A stretch of 64,000 bases of DNA from Caballeronia sp. dw_19. Its GTDB lineage: Bacteria > Pseudomonadota > Gammaproteobacteria > Burkholderiales > Burkholderiaceae. The position numbers were made by a program, and so were the translations under genes. Location of the stretch: contig NZ_JAAVUQ010000032.1 of assembly GCF_018449515.1 (NCBI RefSeq), forward strand, positions 23,837 through 87,836, written 5' to 3'. Positions 9,595 through 19,718 of this stretch are shown in pieces. Within the stretch, counting starts at the first letter, position 1; each line of letters starts with the position of its first letter. The notes beneath the pieces are model-generated. The model had not been told where the DNA came from and did not search any database. It saw only the letters and a program-made list of their open reading frames with translations.

Positions 9595-9894
9595 ATGGAA
9601 AATCATGCCGCACTCGACCATGTATTCACGTCGCCCGTCGCCACCACGGGTCGCCGACAACGTTTGTCGACGATCTTCACCGCGATGATCCTACTTGCCG
9701 TTGCCGCGTTTTTCGCCGTCTTTTGCTTTTCCCCCGAACTGATGTCAATGCAAGTCACGGGACACATGTCGCTCGGCATCATCCTTGAACCGGGGCTGAT
9801 TCTGCTCGCGATCGTGCTCGGCATCACGTACGTCCGGCGTGCGGACGGCTATGACCTCGAGAGCGTAGCCGTCGATACGGAGACGCAATCATGA
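9595..9894 (+). CDS. DUF485 family membrane protein, symporter partner
   Basis: A 99-aa protein with two transmembrane segments (roughly residues 25-47 and 57-79) of the DUF485 family. Such genes regularly precede SSS-type acetate/solute symporters (as yjcH precedes actP in E. coli). ATG 9595 follows GGAGAG closely; the longer frame from 9529 has no family support. Its stop overlaps the symporter start by four bases (ATGA at 9891), so translation is coupled. The molecular role of DUF485 proteins is not known; an assembly or accessory role for the symporter is inferred from this constant pairing. Confidence 0.85.
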   Translation: MENHAALDHVFTSPVATTGRRQRLSTIFTAMILLAVAAFFAVFCFSPELMSMQVTGHMSLGIILEPGLILLAIVLGITYVRRADGYDLESVAVDTETQS

Positions 9895-11456
9895 ACGGGC
9901 AACTGCTCAGTCCGCTTTCGCTCGCCTTCTTCCTGGCATTCCTTCTCGTGACGGCCGGCATTACCTGGTTTGCAGCGCGCAAAAGCCGCTCGGCCAGCGA
10001 ATTCTTCAATGCGGGTGGCCGTGTCGGCCCGCTGCAAAATGGTCTCGCGATGTCCGGCGAATACCTCAGCGCCGCAGCGTTGCTCGGCATGACCGGGGCC
10101 ATTTCGCTGAAGGGCTTCGACGGTATCGTGTACAGCATTGGTGTGTTCGCGGGATGGCCTCTGATTCTGTTCCTCGTCTCGGAACCAATGAAGCGCCTTG
10201 GCAAGTTCACGCTCGCCGACGTCATTGCATGGCGGCTCGACCGGAAGCCTATCCGGATCGCCGTCGCGCTCGCCAGCCTGCCGATCGTGCTTTTTTATCT
10301 GATCACGCAGCTCGTAGCGGCAGGTGGGCTTGTCAAGCTGATGTTCGGGCTGTCCTATTTTCCGGCGGTGTCTTTAGTCGGTGTGATCATGCTTTGCTAT
10401 GTCTTTTTCGGCGGCATGCTGGCGACGACCTGGGTACAGATCATCAAGGCGGCTTTGTTGTTCAGCGGAAGTGCGTTGCTGGTCCTTCTTCTGCTTGCGC
10501 ACTTCGGCTTCAGTCCCGCCGCGCTCTTCACACAAGCCGTCTCCCGGGCAGGTCCGGCGATCACCGGCCCAACCTTATTGCCGACGCTCGCGCGCTGGGA
10601 CACGATATCGCTGGCAATAGCACTCGTGTTCGGTGCGTTGGGTATGCCGCAAATCCTGACGCGCTTCCTGACGGTCGCCAATGCACGCGACGCCCGGCGT
10701 TCCGCGTTCTATGCGACGGGTCTGGTCGGCGTTTTTCATGTGTTCGTACTGCTGCTCGGCTTCGGCGCGCTTGCACTCATCGGACACGACGACATATTGA
10801 AGACAGGCGGTGCCGGCAACATGGCCGTGCCGTTGATGGCACGCCTCCTCGGCGGCGATGCGTTTTTTGGCTTCATTTGCGCGGTCTCGTTCGCGACCAT
10901 GCTGGCGGTCGTGGCGGGACTCACCTTGTCCGCAGCGACAACTTTCGCACACGACATCTGGGCGGGTGTCATCAAGAGTCCAAGCGCCACCTCGACGGAT
11001 GCCGACCGCGATCCGCATGCGCAGCAACCGCGCGTGGCGCGCACGGCGGCGGTGGCAATAGCCATTGCCTCCGTCCTGCTGGCATTGCGCTTCGAAGGCC
11101 AGAACGTCGCCTTCATGGTCGGCTTGAGTTATTCGATTGCGGCCTCGGCGAACTTTCCGGTTTTGATGCTCGCGTTATTTTGGAAGCGACTGACGACCAG
11201 CGGCGCGGTGGCCGGGATGCTGAGCGGAGCAACCGCCGCAGTCGTGATGATCGTTCTCTCCCCCACCATCCAGGTTGAAGTGCTGCACAAGGCGCTGGCT
11301 GATGTCGAAAACCAGTGGTGGTTCGTCTCACTGCGCAACCCATCTATCGTTTCGGTCCCGTTCGCCTTCTTCATCTCCTGGGCAGTGTCGGTCATGCGGC
11401 CACAGACCGTCGAACAACAGGGTTTTGAACGGATGCAGCGTGTTCTCGATCTATGA
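9891..11456 (+). CDS. Sodium:solute symporter (SSS family, ActP-like)
   Basis: A 521-aa polytopic inner-membrane protein with about 13 hydrophobic segments. N-terminal SASEFFNAGGRVGPLQNGLAMSGEYLSAAALLG and FLVSEPMKRLGKFTLADV are hallmarks of the acetate/pyruvate/monocarboxylate branch of the sodium:solute symporters. It would import a small carboxylate with Na+ (or H+). Neighbours are its DUF485 partner upstream, the mandelate-racemase-like pseudogene, and a nitrilase 60 bases downstream, so a hydroxy- or aryl-carboxylate such as mandelate is a plausible cargo. The substrate is not provable from sequence alone. Confidence 0.9.
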   Translation: MNGQLLSPLSLAFFLAFLLVTAGITWFAARKSRSASEFFNAGGRVGPLQNGLAMSGEYLSAAALLGMTGAISLKGFDGIVYSIGVFAGWPLILFLVSEPMKRLGKFTLADVIAWRLDRKPIRIAVALASLPIVLFYLITQLVAAGGLVKLMFGLSYFPAVSLVGVIMLCYVFFGGMLATTWVQIIKAALLFSGSALLVLLLLAHFGFSPAALFTQAVSRAGPAITGPTLLPTLARWDTISLAIALVFGALGMPQILTRFLTVANARDARRSAFYATGLVGVFHVFVLLLGFGALALIGHDDILKTGGAGNMAVPLMARLLGGDAFFGFICAVSFATMLAVVAGLTLSAATTFAHDIWAGVIKSPSATSTDADRDPHAQQPRVARTAAVAIAIASVLLALRFEGQNVAFMVGLSYSIAASANFPVLMLALFWKRLTTSGAVAGMLSGATAAVVMIVLSPTIQVEVLHKALADVENQWWFVSLRNPSIVSVPFAFFISWAVSVMRPQTVEQQGFERMQRVLDL

Positions 11457-11516
11457 AGCCGCCCAGCATGACACTTCAACTAAACATTTAACCAAGTCGT
11501 CAATCAAGGAATCCAA

Positions 11517-12578
11517 ATGAAGCAATACCCGACATTTAAAGCCGCTGCCTGCCATGCTGCACCCGTCTACTTCGATGCTGACGCGAGCGTCGACAAGGCC
11601 TGCGCATGGATCCGCGAAGCCGCCGGAAAAGGCGCTGAGCTGATTGCATTTCCCGAAGCGTATCTCTCGTCGTTCCCCGTTTGGTCCGGCGTATGGGCGC
11701 CGGTTGAAACGCATGAGTTCTTCTTCAAGCTGGTGTCGAGCGCGGTGCGAATCGACGGCCCGGAAATGCATCGGATAAGAGAGACGGCGCGACGTCACGG
11801 CGTATTCGTGTCGATGGGTATCAACGAGAGCACGCCGATCAGCGTGGGCTGCGTGTGGGACACCAACGTGCTGATCGGAGACGACGGCGCGATCCTGAAC
11901 GTTCATCGCAAGCTGGTTCCGACACACTACGAGAAACTTACCTGGGCGCCTGGCGACGGCAGCGGACTGCGCGTGTCGGATACGCGGATCGGGCAAATCG
12001 GCGCACTGGTATGCGGCGAGAATACGAACGCGCTTGCACGTTTCTCTCTGATCGCACAGGGAGAGAACGTTCACATCTCTTCGTTTTCGCCGCGCTGGCC
12101 GACGCATCCGCTCGGCGAAGGCGGTTACGACCTCGAAGCGGCCATCCGCCTTCGTGCAGGCGCGCATTCGTTCGAAGGGAAGCTTTTCAACGTCGTAGCG
12201 TCGGGCTTCCTGCCGCCTGCAGCAATCGATATGGTCTCGCGTGGCAACAAAGGCGTGCGCGATCTGCTAGAACAGTCGCCAAAGAGCGTATCCATGATCC
12301 TGGGGCCGGACGGCGCGCCGATCAGCGATACGATCCGCGACGAAGAAGGCATCGTGTACGCCGATATCGACCTCGCAAAATGCGTGGTTCCCAAACAGTT
12401 TCAGGATGTGGCCGGCTACTACAACCGGTTCGACGTATTCGAGTTGAAGGTCAACAGACGGGCGCTGACGCCGGCGCAGTTTTCGGCTGATGAAAACAAG
12501 CCGATTCCCTTCGCGGAAGCATTCGACCAAGGGTCAGCAAACGAGGGCAATGGCTTCGACCGGTCTCTGCCGAATTGA
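11517..12578 (+). CDS. Nitrilase
   Basis: A 353-aa carbon-nitrogen hydrolase of the true nitrilase branch, which converts a nitrile to the acid plus ammonia. The catalytic triad is present: E47 in AFPEAYLSS, K132 in HRKLVPTHYEKLTWAPGDG and C166 in LVCGENTN. Length and the CGENT motif fit aliphatic/arylacetonitrilases rather than amidases. It is the last gene of the racemase/symporter group. A nitrilase next to a mandelate-racemase homologue suggests mandelonitrile or related arylacetonitriles as substrates; that link is inference. Confidence 0.92.
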   Translation: MKQYPTFKAAACHAAPVYFDADASVDKACAWIREAAGKGAELIAFPEAYLSSFPVWSGVWAPVETHEFFFKLVSSAVRIDGPEMHRIRETARRHGVFVSMGINESTPISVGCVWDTNVLIGDDGAILNVHRKLVPTHYEKLTWAPGDGSGLRVSDTRIGQIGALVCGENTNALARFSLIAQGENVHISSFSPRWPTHPLGEGGYDLEAAIRLRAGAHSFEGKLFNVVASGFLPPAAIDMVSRGNKGVRDLLEQSPKSVSMILGPDGAPISDTIRDEEGIVYADIDLAKCVVPKQFQDVAGYYNRFDVFELKVNRRALTPAQFSADENKPIPFAEAFDQGSANEGNGFDRSLPN

Positions 12579-12961
12579 TGCAGAGGATCACCTAGGGTTT
12601 CCGCAGATATGACGTGGGTCAGACTGGATCGATGAAATGCCGCATGACTCTCGAGAAATATTGGAGCGCTAGCGAGCCCGTGCGGCCATACGCAATCCGT
12701 CCGGACCCGATATTTGGCCTAGATAGGATTCCAAGGAGCGCCCTTCATGCAAGATTCCTTGAGGTAACCATGCACGGGCCGGGTTTCCGGGTTGTGACCA
12801 CATCGACAAGGGCCTCAGCAATATTGGCGGCTGGGTTGACACGAAACCCTCGCGGCAGAAATGGGTGAAGACGAGTTGCGATTGGCAGCACAATGCGTTC
12901 CGCGATCAGGAACTCTTCCCTACCACAGCCAAGCATGCCCGGACGTACAATTGTGACAGAC
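12579..12961. other. Intergenic stretch, no recognised gene
   Basis: No frame here resembles a known protein. It ends at the inverted repeat of the IS630 relic. Confidence 0.35.
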
Positions 12962-13844
12962 TTACTCATAAGTCAGGAATTTTGCGGACAAGTGATCTAT
13001 GCTTGAGCGCATGTGATTGAACGAGGCGCTCATGAAACGGGACGGTCGGAGCCTGGCTCACAACACGCTTGAAGAAATGCGCATCCTTGCGGTTCAACGC
13101 ATGGCCGGGGGCGAGCATCCGGATGATGTTGCGGCATCGTTCGGCATGCATCGCACGTGGGCATACAAGATCCGGGCTCAGGCGCGCGGTCGCGGGCGTG
13201 GCGTTCGGGCGCTGCGTTCGAGCAAAGGCGCGGGGCGCCCGCGCAAGCTCGCGCGTGTCCAGGAGCAGCAGGTACTGCGTTGGATCAATGGCAAGAATCC
13301 GATGCAGTATGGGTTTGACTTCGGGCTGTGGACGCGCAACCTGGTTCGGGAACTGGTGCAGCGGGAATTTGGTGTCACGCTGAGCCTAGCGTCGATCGGC
13401 GCAATGCTGGCGCGGTTGAACCTGACGCCGCAAAAACCGTTGCAGCGCAACCCGGAAGCAATCGAGCGCTGGCAGGACGACACGTATCCAGCCATTGCCA
13501 GACAGGCCCGCAAGGAAAACGCCGACATTTTCTTCTGGGACGAATCGGGCGTCCGGGCCGACTCGGTGCATGGCAGGACCTGAGCGCCGTGCGGTGAGAC
13601 ACCCGTTGTCGAGCGTCCAGGCGAGCGGCAAAATATGAGCGCGGCGTCTGCCGTCAACTCCAAGGGTGCATTCTGGTGCGGAGCCACGTCAAGCGCACCG
13701 GCGTCGCACGACGCCCTCTGCAAAAGGGCGAAAAGCTGGGGCCACGAATTCACGAACAGCTCGCACAGATTGGACGAAACCCGAAGCTCGTGCGCTCGTT
13801 CTTCAGGCATCCATCTGTCCGCTATATTTCTGACCTATGAGTAA
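12962..13844 (+). mobile_element. Decayed IS630-family insertion sequence
   Basis: The ends are imperfect inverted repeats: TTACTCATAAGTCAG at 12962-12976, and CTGACCTATGAGTAA at 13830-13844, whose complement reads TTACTCATAGGTCAG (one mismatch). The element is about 880 bp, shorter than a complete IS630, and its transposase gene is broken. It inserted in the gap between the nitrilase and mgtA. Confidence 0.75.
13017..13840 (+). pseudogene. IS630-family transposase, frameshifted and internally deleted
   Basis: The first 189 codons give an IS630 N-terminus: a helix-turn-helix (DVAASFGMHRTWAYKIR), GFDFGLWTRNLVRELVQREF, and the first catalytic aspartate region FFWDESGVRADS. A frameshift follows near 13570-13580; the next frame reads SAASAVNSKGAFW, then jumps directly to the C-terminal HP(S)VRYISDL block, so the middle with the second and third catalytic acids is missing. 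The last ~45 residues (VKRTGVARRPLQKGEK onward) end at TGA 13838. It cannot be active. Confidence 0.85.
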
Positions 13845-14686
13845 ATCCGATACATTGTATGTCCCGTTCAACCTCACCTTTGGTACGGCAATTTAACAAT
13901 GGTATGGATAACGAAGCAGTCGTTCCATCAGGCCGATATCACCGGACAGACGCTTCACCCGTTACTGTAGATCCGGTACCTGCAACACGCGATCTACATG
14001 CGAGGCGACCGCGGCAAGATTTCGCAGTCGTGCCGAGTGCTCGCCGACCGTAGTCGTTTCCCGCCTAAGATCCAGCGACTCGACATCGGCATGGTCAGCG
14101 TACACCGCAGCGGCCTAAAGCACGCTCAGGTAGAGCCTCACGCGATCGTTCGCTAACAGCGCGGTTTTATCCGATCGTGAAATATTAAGATTTCCTACTA
14201 AATATAGGAAACTGCTTCGGTCTTTTGCACTCGACACCTCTTTGTTTAGTCTGAAATTCAGTCTCAACCGTATTTGTGACAATCTCCTGACGGACCCACG
14301 ATAGCTGTCATTTCCTTGATTTAACTCAAAAATTTTAAAATTTTTCAAAAAATCCATTTTATTAGGAATACTTCTTAGACTTGGTTCGGATATTCATGAG
14401 TGGCGGTACGAGTGACCAGCCTGGAGATCCATTTCTAAATTTTCGTCATATTTGACTTACATCAACTCTGAGCCGGACAGGCCGGGGATGCTTCTCAGAT
14501 ACCGATATCAAGACTGTTCAGATCCGCGCGTCACACAATCTTCATGATACGCCCCGCAGTTGGGCTTCGATCATGCTAAACGGATTCCCGAATTAATTAA
14601 CGAGCCAGGCACTCACGATCGACGTCCCGATCCTCGCCCAACGATTTAGCAGGGGTTGCTACTGTGCCTAGCCTTAAAAACACGCC
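13845..14686. other. Long partly AT-rich leader before mgtA
   Basis: About 840 bases without a recognisable gene. The part from about 14160 to 14380 is far richer in A and T than its surroundings and contains only a short unsupported minus-strand frame (14115-14357). It probably carries the promoter and untranslated leader of the Mg2+ ATPase gene. I could not identify an M-box or other known riboswitch by eye. Confidence 0.4.
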
Positions 14687-17362
14687 ATGAACTCCGCGAA
14701 CGTAAGGTACGGCTGGCATACCTTCGCTTCCGTCTTTACCCGACTTCGAGGCTCCGCGTCTTCCAAAGACGTGGCGGACTCCGGCGCAACCAGTGACACC
14801 CTTGGCACGTTTTCCCGTCTCTCGCCAGAAGCTTCATTGGAGCGCCTGCAGACCAGACCGGAGGGCCTGACCAGCGACGAATCGGCACAACGGCTACGCA
14901 AGATCGGTCCCAACCAGGTCGCTCATACAGCGCGCCACACCATCGTGAGCGAACTCGTCAGTCGTTCGCTGAACCCGCTTAACCTGCTCCTGCTATCGCT
15001 CGCGGTCGCGTCGTATTTTCTCGGCGACCTTCGCGCAGCGATTGTGATCGCTGTCATGGTACTTCTGAGTGTCGTGCTTGGGTTTCTGCAAGAGCACCGC
15101 TCGAACAAGGCAGCAGACGCGCTGCGCCGAATGGTGCTGACCACCACCACCGTGCGCCGGCGCGTAGAGGGGACCCTGCAGGACCATGTCGAAGTGTCGA
15201 TCGAACAGATCGTGCCAGGCGACGTCGTTCTCTTGTCGGCGGGCGACATGATCCCTGCGGACCTGCGGCTTATCTCCGCGAAAGACCTATTCATCAATCA
15301 GTCGACGCTGACCGGCGAGGCCATGCCGATCGAGAAACATGCTCACGTTGAAACCAGCACGACTGACATGCATTTCGATTTGCAGAATATCTGCTTCATG
15401 GGTAGCGCCGTGCTGAGCGGGATAGGGTGCGGCGTAGTGGTGCTGACAGGGCCTCGCACTGCCTTCGGCCATGTCGCCGGCATGATTGCCGCACAGCGTG
15501 TGCTGACGAGCTTCGACAAAGGGATTACCCGGTTCACGTGGCTGATGATGGGCTTCATCGGTGTGATGGTGCCACTCGTCTTCCTGATCAATGGTCTGAC
15601 AAAAGGCAACTGGTTTGAAGCCCTGCTCTTCGCGGTCGCCGTCGCCGTGGGACTCACACCTGAGATGCTGCCGATGATCGTCACGGTCAACCTCGCCAAA
15701 GGGGCTCTGGCAATGTCGCGCAAGCAGGTCATCGTAAAGCGGCTCAATGCGATACAGAATTTCGGTGCAATGGATGTCTTGTGCACCGACAAGACGGGCA
15801 CCCTCACGCAGGATCGCATCATCCTCAAACGCCATCTCGACGCCCTGGGCAATGAGTCAGATCAGGTTCTCGAATACGCCTATCTGAATAGCCTCTACCA
15901 GTCCGGCCTCAAGAACCTTCTCGATGTCGCAGTGCTCAAGCATGTCGAGCTCCAGACACAGGTCACAGTCCACGGGCAGTTCAGCAAGATCGATGAAATG
16001 CCGTTCGATTTCGAGCGGCGCCGGATGTCGGTCGTGCTTTCGCGCGGGGATGGCACCCACGTACTCATTTGCAAAGGAGCTGTAGAGGAAGTTTTCTCGG
16101 TCTGCACACGCTATGTCACCAATGACCAGAAAGGTGCGCTCGATGAAAGTCATTTTGCGGCGGCAAAGGAGACGACCAACGCGCTGAACGAAGACGGCTT
16201 TCGTGTCGTCGCCGTGGCATATAAGGAGATGGCATTGGAACAGAGCGCCTACTCCGTTCGAGATGAGGCAGATCTGACGCTGCTCGGCTATATCGCCTTT
16301 CTCGATCCGCCCAAGGAAACTGCCGCAGATGCAATCGCCGCATTGAACGCGAGTGGTGTACGCGTGAAAATTCTGACCGGCGATAACGACATCGTCACGC
16401 GAAAGATCTGCCACGAAGTGGGCATCACGGCGGATCGCATCGTGCTCGGAAAAGAGCTGGAATCGCTGTCCCAAACTCAGTTGGACGATCTTGCAGAAAG
16501 CGCCACCGTCTTTGCCAAGGTATCCCCCGCCCAGAAGGCCGCAATCATTGATGCCCTGCATCGCAAAGGACACGTTGTCGGTTTTCTAGGCGACGGTATC
16601 AATGACGGTCCGGCACTCAAGGCGGCGGATGTCGGTATCTCTGTCGATAGTGCGGTCGATATCGCCAAGGAGTCGGCCGACATCATATTGCTCGAAAAGA
16701 GTCTCGCCATACTCGGAGAGGGTGTACTCGAAGGCAGGAAGGTCTTTGGGAATATCACCAAGTACATCAAGATGGGCGCGAGTTCGAATTTCGGGAACAT
16801 GTTCAGCGTGCTGGGCGCAAGCGTCTTCCTGCCTTTTCTCCCGATGGCGCCTATCCAGGTACTCACCAACAACCTGCTCTACGATTTCTCCCAAACCACA
16901 ATTCCGACCGACAATGTCGACGCCGAATATTTAGCGGTGCCCCGGTGTTGGGACATTGGCAATATCATGAAGTTTGTTCTGCTGATTGGCCCGATCAGCT
17001 CGATATTCGACTATGCCACCTACTTCATGATGCTTCACTTCTTTCACGCCTGGGACAAACCAGCCCTGTTCCAGACCGGCTGGTTTGTCGAGTCACTGCT
17101 TACCCAGACCTTGATCATTCACATTATTCGCACGGCCAAAGTTCCTTTCTTCGAAAGTCGAGCCAGTGTAGCGTTGGTCACAAGCAGCCTGATCGTCGCC
17201 GGGTTGGGCATTATGATCCCCTTCACGCCGGTAGGCACGTTCCTCGGCTTCGTTGCGCTCCCGCCCGCGTACTGGATCGGGGTGGTGTTGATCCTTATGA
17301 GCTACGCCGTGCTGACCCATCTCGTGAAGACATGGTTCATCCGTCGATTCGGGCTGAGCTGA
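14687..17362 (+). CDS. mgtA: Magnesium-translocating P-type ATPase
   Basis: An 891-aa P3B-type ATPase, the usual MgtA/MgtB length, which drives Mg2+ uptake across the inner membrane at the cost of ATP. In order: an N-terminal cation-ATPase domain (SLERLQTRPEGLTSDESAQRL), TM pair, actuator domain with TLTGEAMP, TM segments with VGLTPEMLPMIV, phosphorylation site CTDKTGTLT (D368), nucleotide domain (FDFERRRMSVVL, CKGAVEEV), hinge GDGINDGPALKAADVGI, and six C-terminal TM segments with the NNLLYDFSQ motif typical of MgtA. No strong Shine-Dalgarno is seen before ATG 14687. It stands alone after an AT-rich leader that may carry Mg2+-responsive control. Confidence 0.95.
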   Translation: MNSANVRYGWHTFASVFTRLRGSASSKDVADSGATSDTLGTFSRLSPEASLERLQTRPEGLTSDESAQRLRKIGPNQVAHTARHTIVSELVSRSLNPLNLLLLSLAVASYFLGDLRAAIVIAVMVLLSVVLGFLQEHRSNKAADALRRMVLTTTTVRRRVEGTLQDHVEVSIEQIVPGDVVLLSAGDMIPADLRLISAKDLFINQSTLTGEAMPIEKHAHVETSTTDMHFDLQNICFMGSAVLSGIGCGVVVLTGPRTAFGHVAGMIAAQRVLTSFDKGITRFTWLMMGFIGVMVPLVFLINGLTKGNWFEALLFAVAVAVGLTPEMLPMIVTVNLAKGALAMSRKQVIVKRLNAIQNFGAMDVLCTDKTGTLTQDRIILKRHLDALGNESDQVLEYAYLNSLYQSGLKNLLDVAVLKHVELQTQVTVHGQFSKIDEMPFDFERRRMSVVLSRGDGTHVLICKGAVEEVFSVCTRYVTNDQKGALDESHFAAAKETTNALNEDGFRVVAVAYKEMALEQSAYSVRDEADLTLLGYIAFLDPPKETAADAIAALNASGVRVKILTGDNDIVTRKICHEVGITADRIVLGKELESLSQTQLDDLAESATVFAKVSPAQKAAIIDALHRKGHVVGFLGDGINDGPALKAADVGISVDSAVDIAKESADIILLEKSLAILGEGVLEGRKVFGNITKYIKMGASSNFGNMFSVLGASVFLPFLPMAPIQVLTNNLLYDFSQTTIPTDNVDAEYLAVPRCWDIGNIMKFVLLIGPISSIFDYATYFMMLHFFHAWDKPALFQTGWFVESLLTQTLIIHIIRTAKVPFFESRASVALVTSSLIVAGLGIMIPFTPVGTFLGFVALPPAYWIGVVLILMSYAVLTHLVKTWFIRRFGLS

Positions 17363-17972
17363 TCGCGCCACAGAATTCGAAATGATAAAGGAATCCTCAT
17401 TAACTTCATCGGAATAATTCTTCCTCAACCGGCAGAGTCCGATGCCGTGCAGGCAACCGACGGTTCCCCGGTCAGTCGGAATGTACCGATTTCCGAGCGG
17501 CCTGCCGTCCTCACCCAATCGCGCAACCGCCGGACCGTACCTATGCTGCGCCGTGCCTGGCATAGCAAGAGCGGACGTTGTCTGAACTGGCTACGCTCGA
17601 ATGGGTGACGTGGTACAAGCCTCATCGCCAGCCGAGGACGCGTATTACCACCAACCTGCCGTACGGGCCGCCGTGGCCTAACTTAAATCAACCGGCCTCC
17701 ACGATTCCCGGAACGGTTCGCCCGGGATTTCGGTGCCGCAACACGACCGGATGCGGTAGGCTTGAGGGTAGTCGCCACGCAGCAGCGAATCGGTTTGAAG
17801 CCTGCTTGCAATGTCCTCGCTTTGCGGCTGGTCTGTAGCGCGGCTTTACAGACGGTTCGCATGCGATGATCGCGGCACCAGGCTTCGCTAGACCGACTCC
17901 GTTCGAGCGAGACTCTGAAGGACCAAAGGGGTTCGGAAAACCGCGGAGAGCTGCCCTTGTTGATATCCGTTT
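17363..17972. other. Intergenic stretch between mgtA and the antiporter gene
   Basis: No gene, RNA or clear repeat was recognised. Short frames on both strands have no family resemblance. Confidence 0.35.
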
Positions 17973-19718
17973 ATGCATACCGTTGAAACCGTACTCCTGG
18001 TACTGATGCTAGGAGCGCTGACGGGCATTGCTGCCCGCTATGTCCGCGTCGTTCCGCTGCCGCTGATCCAGATTCTCCTCGGGGCGATGCTGTCCTGGCC
18101 GCGGCAGGGGTTGCACATCGAGTTCGACCCGGAACTGTTCCTCCTTCTGTTCATCCCTCCGTTGCTGTTCGCCGACGGCTGGCGCATTCCGAAACGCGAA
18201 TTCTTCGCGCTCTACAAGCCGATCCTGAAGCTGGCGCTTGGCCTGGTGCTGTTCACCGTCATCGGGCTGGGCTATCTCATTCACTGGATGATCCCGGAAA
18301 TGCCGCTGACCGTCGCTTTCGCGCTCGCTGCAGTGGTGTCCCCCACTGACGCGGTGGCCGTTTCGGCCGTCACTCGCAACCTGGGCATGCCATCCCAGAC
18401 GATGCGCGTGCTCGAAGGTGAATCGCTGTTGAATGATGCATCTGGCCTGGTAGCTCTGAAGTTCGCTGTCGCAGCTACGCTCACTGGTCTCTTTTCGTGG
18501 TCCGCCGTCGCCAGGGACTTTATCTGGATCGCCCTCGGCGGGCTCGGCGCCGGCGCACTCATCGGCTGGGGCTTCGCCGTGGCACGCGAGGCCGTGACGC
18601 GGCGCCTGGGCGACGTGGCAGCCACACAAATGGTGCTGCTGTTGGTACTGCTGCCTTTTGCGGCCTACATCGTCGGCGACCGTATTGGCGTCTCTGGGAT
18701 CCTGGCCGCGGTGGCCGCGGGCGTCATGACCAATTTCGCAGATCTCAACCGCGGCGAATTCGTGGCAGAACGCATGCAGACGGAAGGCGCCTGGACCATG
18801 GTTGAATCAGCCTTCAATGGTGCGATCTTCCTGCTGCTAGGCCTGCAATTACCGTCCATCATTGGCGTTACACTAGGCGAAGCCGGCCATCGCTGGTGGA
18901 TTCTCGCGGGCTACGCGGCCGCGATTTCATCGGCACTGTTGCTGCTGCGCTGGTTCTGGCTGACGATCGGTGTGCAGGGTAGCCTCTGGCGCGCACACAC
19001 GGAAGGCAAGATGATTGAGAAGCCCTCGTACCTGCTGACCATTGCAACTACGCTGGCTGGCATCCGCGGTGCCGTGACGCTGGCCGGTGCCCTCTCGGTG
19101 CCGCTACTGCTCAACAACGCGACCTCCTTCCCGGGCCGTGACCTCCTGATCTTCCTGGCGACCGGCACCATTCTGTTCACGTTGGTGATCGGAAGCATCG
19201 GCCTGCCGCTGGTTCTCAAGCGCATGCCGCCGAGCGGCGAGCCCACGTCGGCGCGAGAGGAACGCCGCGCTCGGGTAGCCGCCTGCAAAGCCGCGATCGC
19301 CAACATGGTGTTGGGCAAGGAACAGGCAGAATCAGCCGATCCGCAATGGCTCTCGCAGTACCAGGAATCCGCTGGACGCCTGACGCAGGAGTATCGCAAG
19401 CGCATCGACCTACTCGAGGACCCGGCGCCGCCTGCGACGCCCGAGGCGCGCGCGAAAGCCCCGGACGCGATTCGCCAGCGCCGCCACCGCTACGTGGTGG
19501 AACTCGAATTGCGGTTGAAGTCCCTCCACGTGGAGCGCGACGCCCTCTACGCCGAAAGGCATGTACATCATATCAACGACGAGTCGCTGCGCAGTCTGGT
19601 CGCGGAGCTCGATCTGGCAGAAGCCTCGTTGCGCAAGCGACTCGACGTGGCCCGCCAAGCGGCCGGTTTGACCGCAAGCGTGTCGGCAGCGCGTGATCCC
19701 CTGGACCCAGGCGTGTGA
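17973..19718 (+). CDS. CPA1-family Na+/H+ antiporter
   Basis: A 581-aa cation:proton antiporter. About 12 transmembrane segments fill residues 5-415, with FIPPLLFADGW, VVSPTDAVAVSAV and EGESLLNDASGLVALKF, the ion-binding motifs of the NhaP/NhaK/NHE branch. A hydrophilic C-terminal tail of about 160 residues is charged and helical (LTQEYRKRIDLLED, LVAELDLAEASLRKRLD), as in bacterial NhaP-type proteins. It would export Na+ (or K+) in exchange for protons. It stands alone, next to another ion transporter (mgtA), and no operon partner is apparent. Confidence 0.92.
   Translation: MHTVETVLLVLMLGALTGIAARYVRVVPLPLIQILLGAMLSWPRQGLHIEFDPELFLLLFIPPLLFADGWRIPKREFFALYKPILKLALGLVLFTVIGLGYLIHWMIPEMPLTVAFALAAVVSPTDAVAVSAVTRNLGMPSQTMRVLEGESLLNDASGLVALKFAVAATLTGLFSWSAVARDFIWIALGGLGAGALIGWGFAVAREAVTRRLGDVAATQMVLLLVLLPFAAYIVGDRIGVSGILAAVAAGVMTNFADLNRGEFVAERMQTEGAWTMVESAFNGAIFLLLGLQLPSIIGVTLGEAGHRWWILAGYAAAISSALLLLRWFWLTIGVQGSLWRAHTEGKMIEKPSYLLTIATTLAGIRGAVTLAGALSVPLLLNNATSFPGRDLLIFLATGTILFTLVIGSIGLPLVLKRMPPSGEPTSAREERRARVAACKAAIANMVLGKEQAESADPQWLSQYQESAGRLTQEYRKRIDLLEDPAPPATPEARAKAPDAIRQRRHRYVVELELRLKSLHVERDALYAERHVHHINDESLRSLVAELDLAEASLRKRLDVARQAAGLTASVSAARDPLDPGV

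Noticed and set aside
14115..14357. Small minus-strand gene in the AT-rich region
   Set aside because: The 80-codon frame has no ribosome site I can see, low complexity and no family resemblance.
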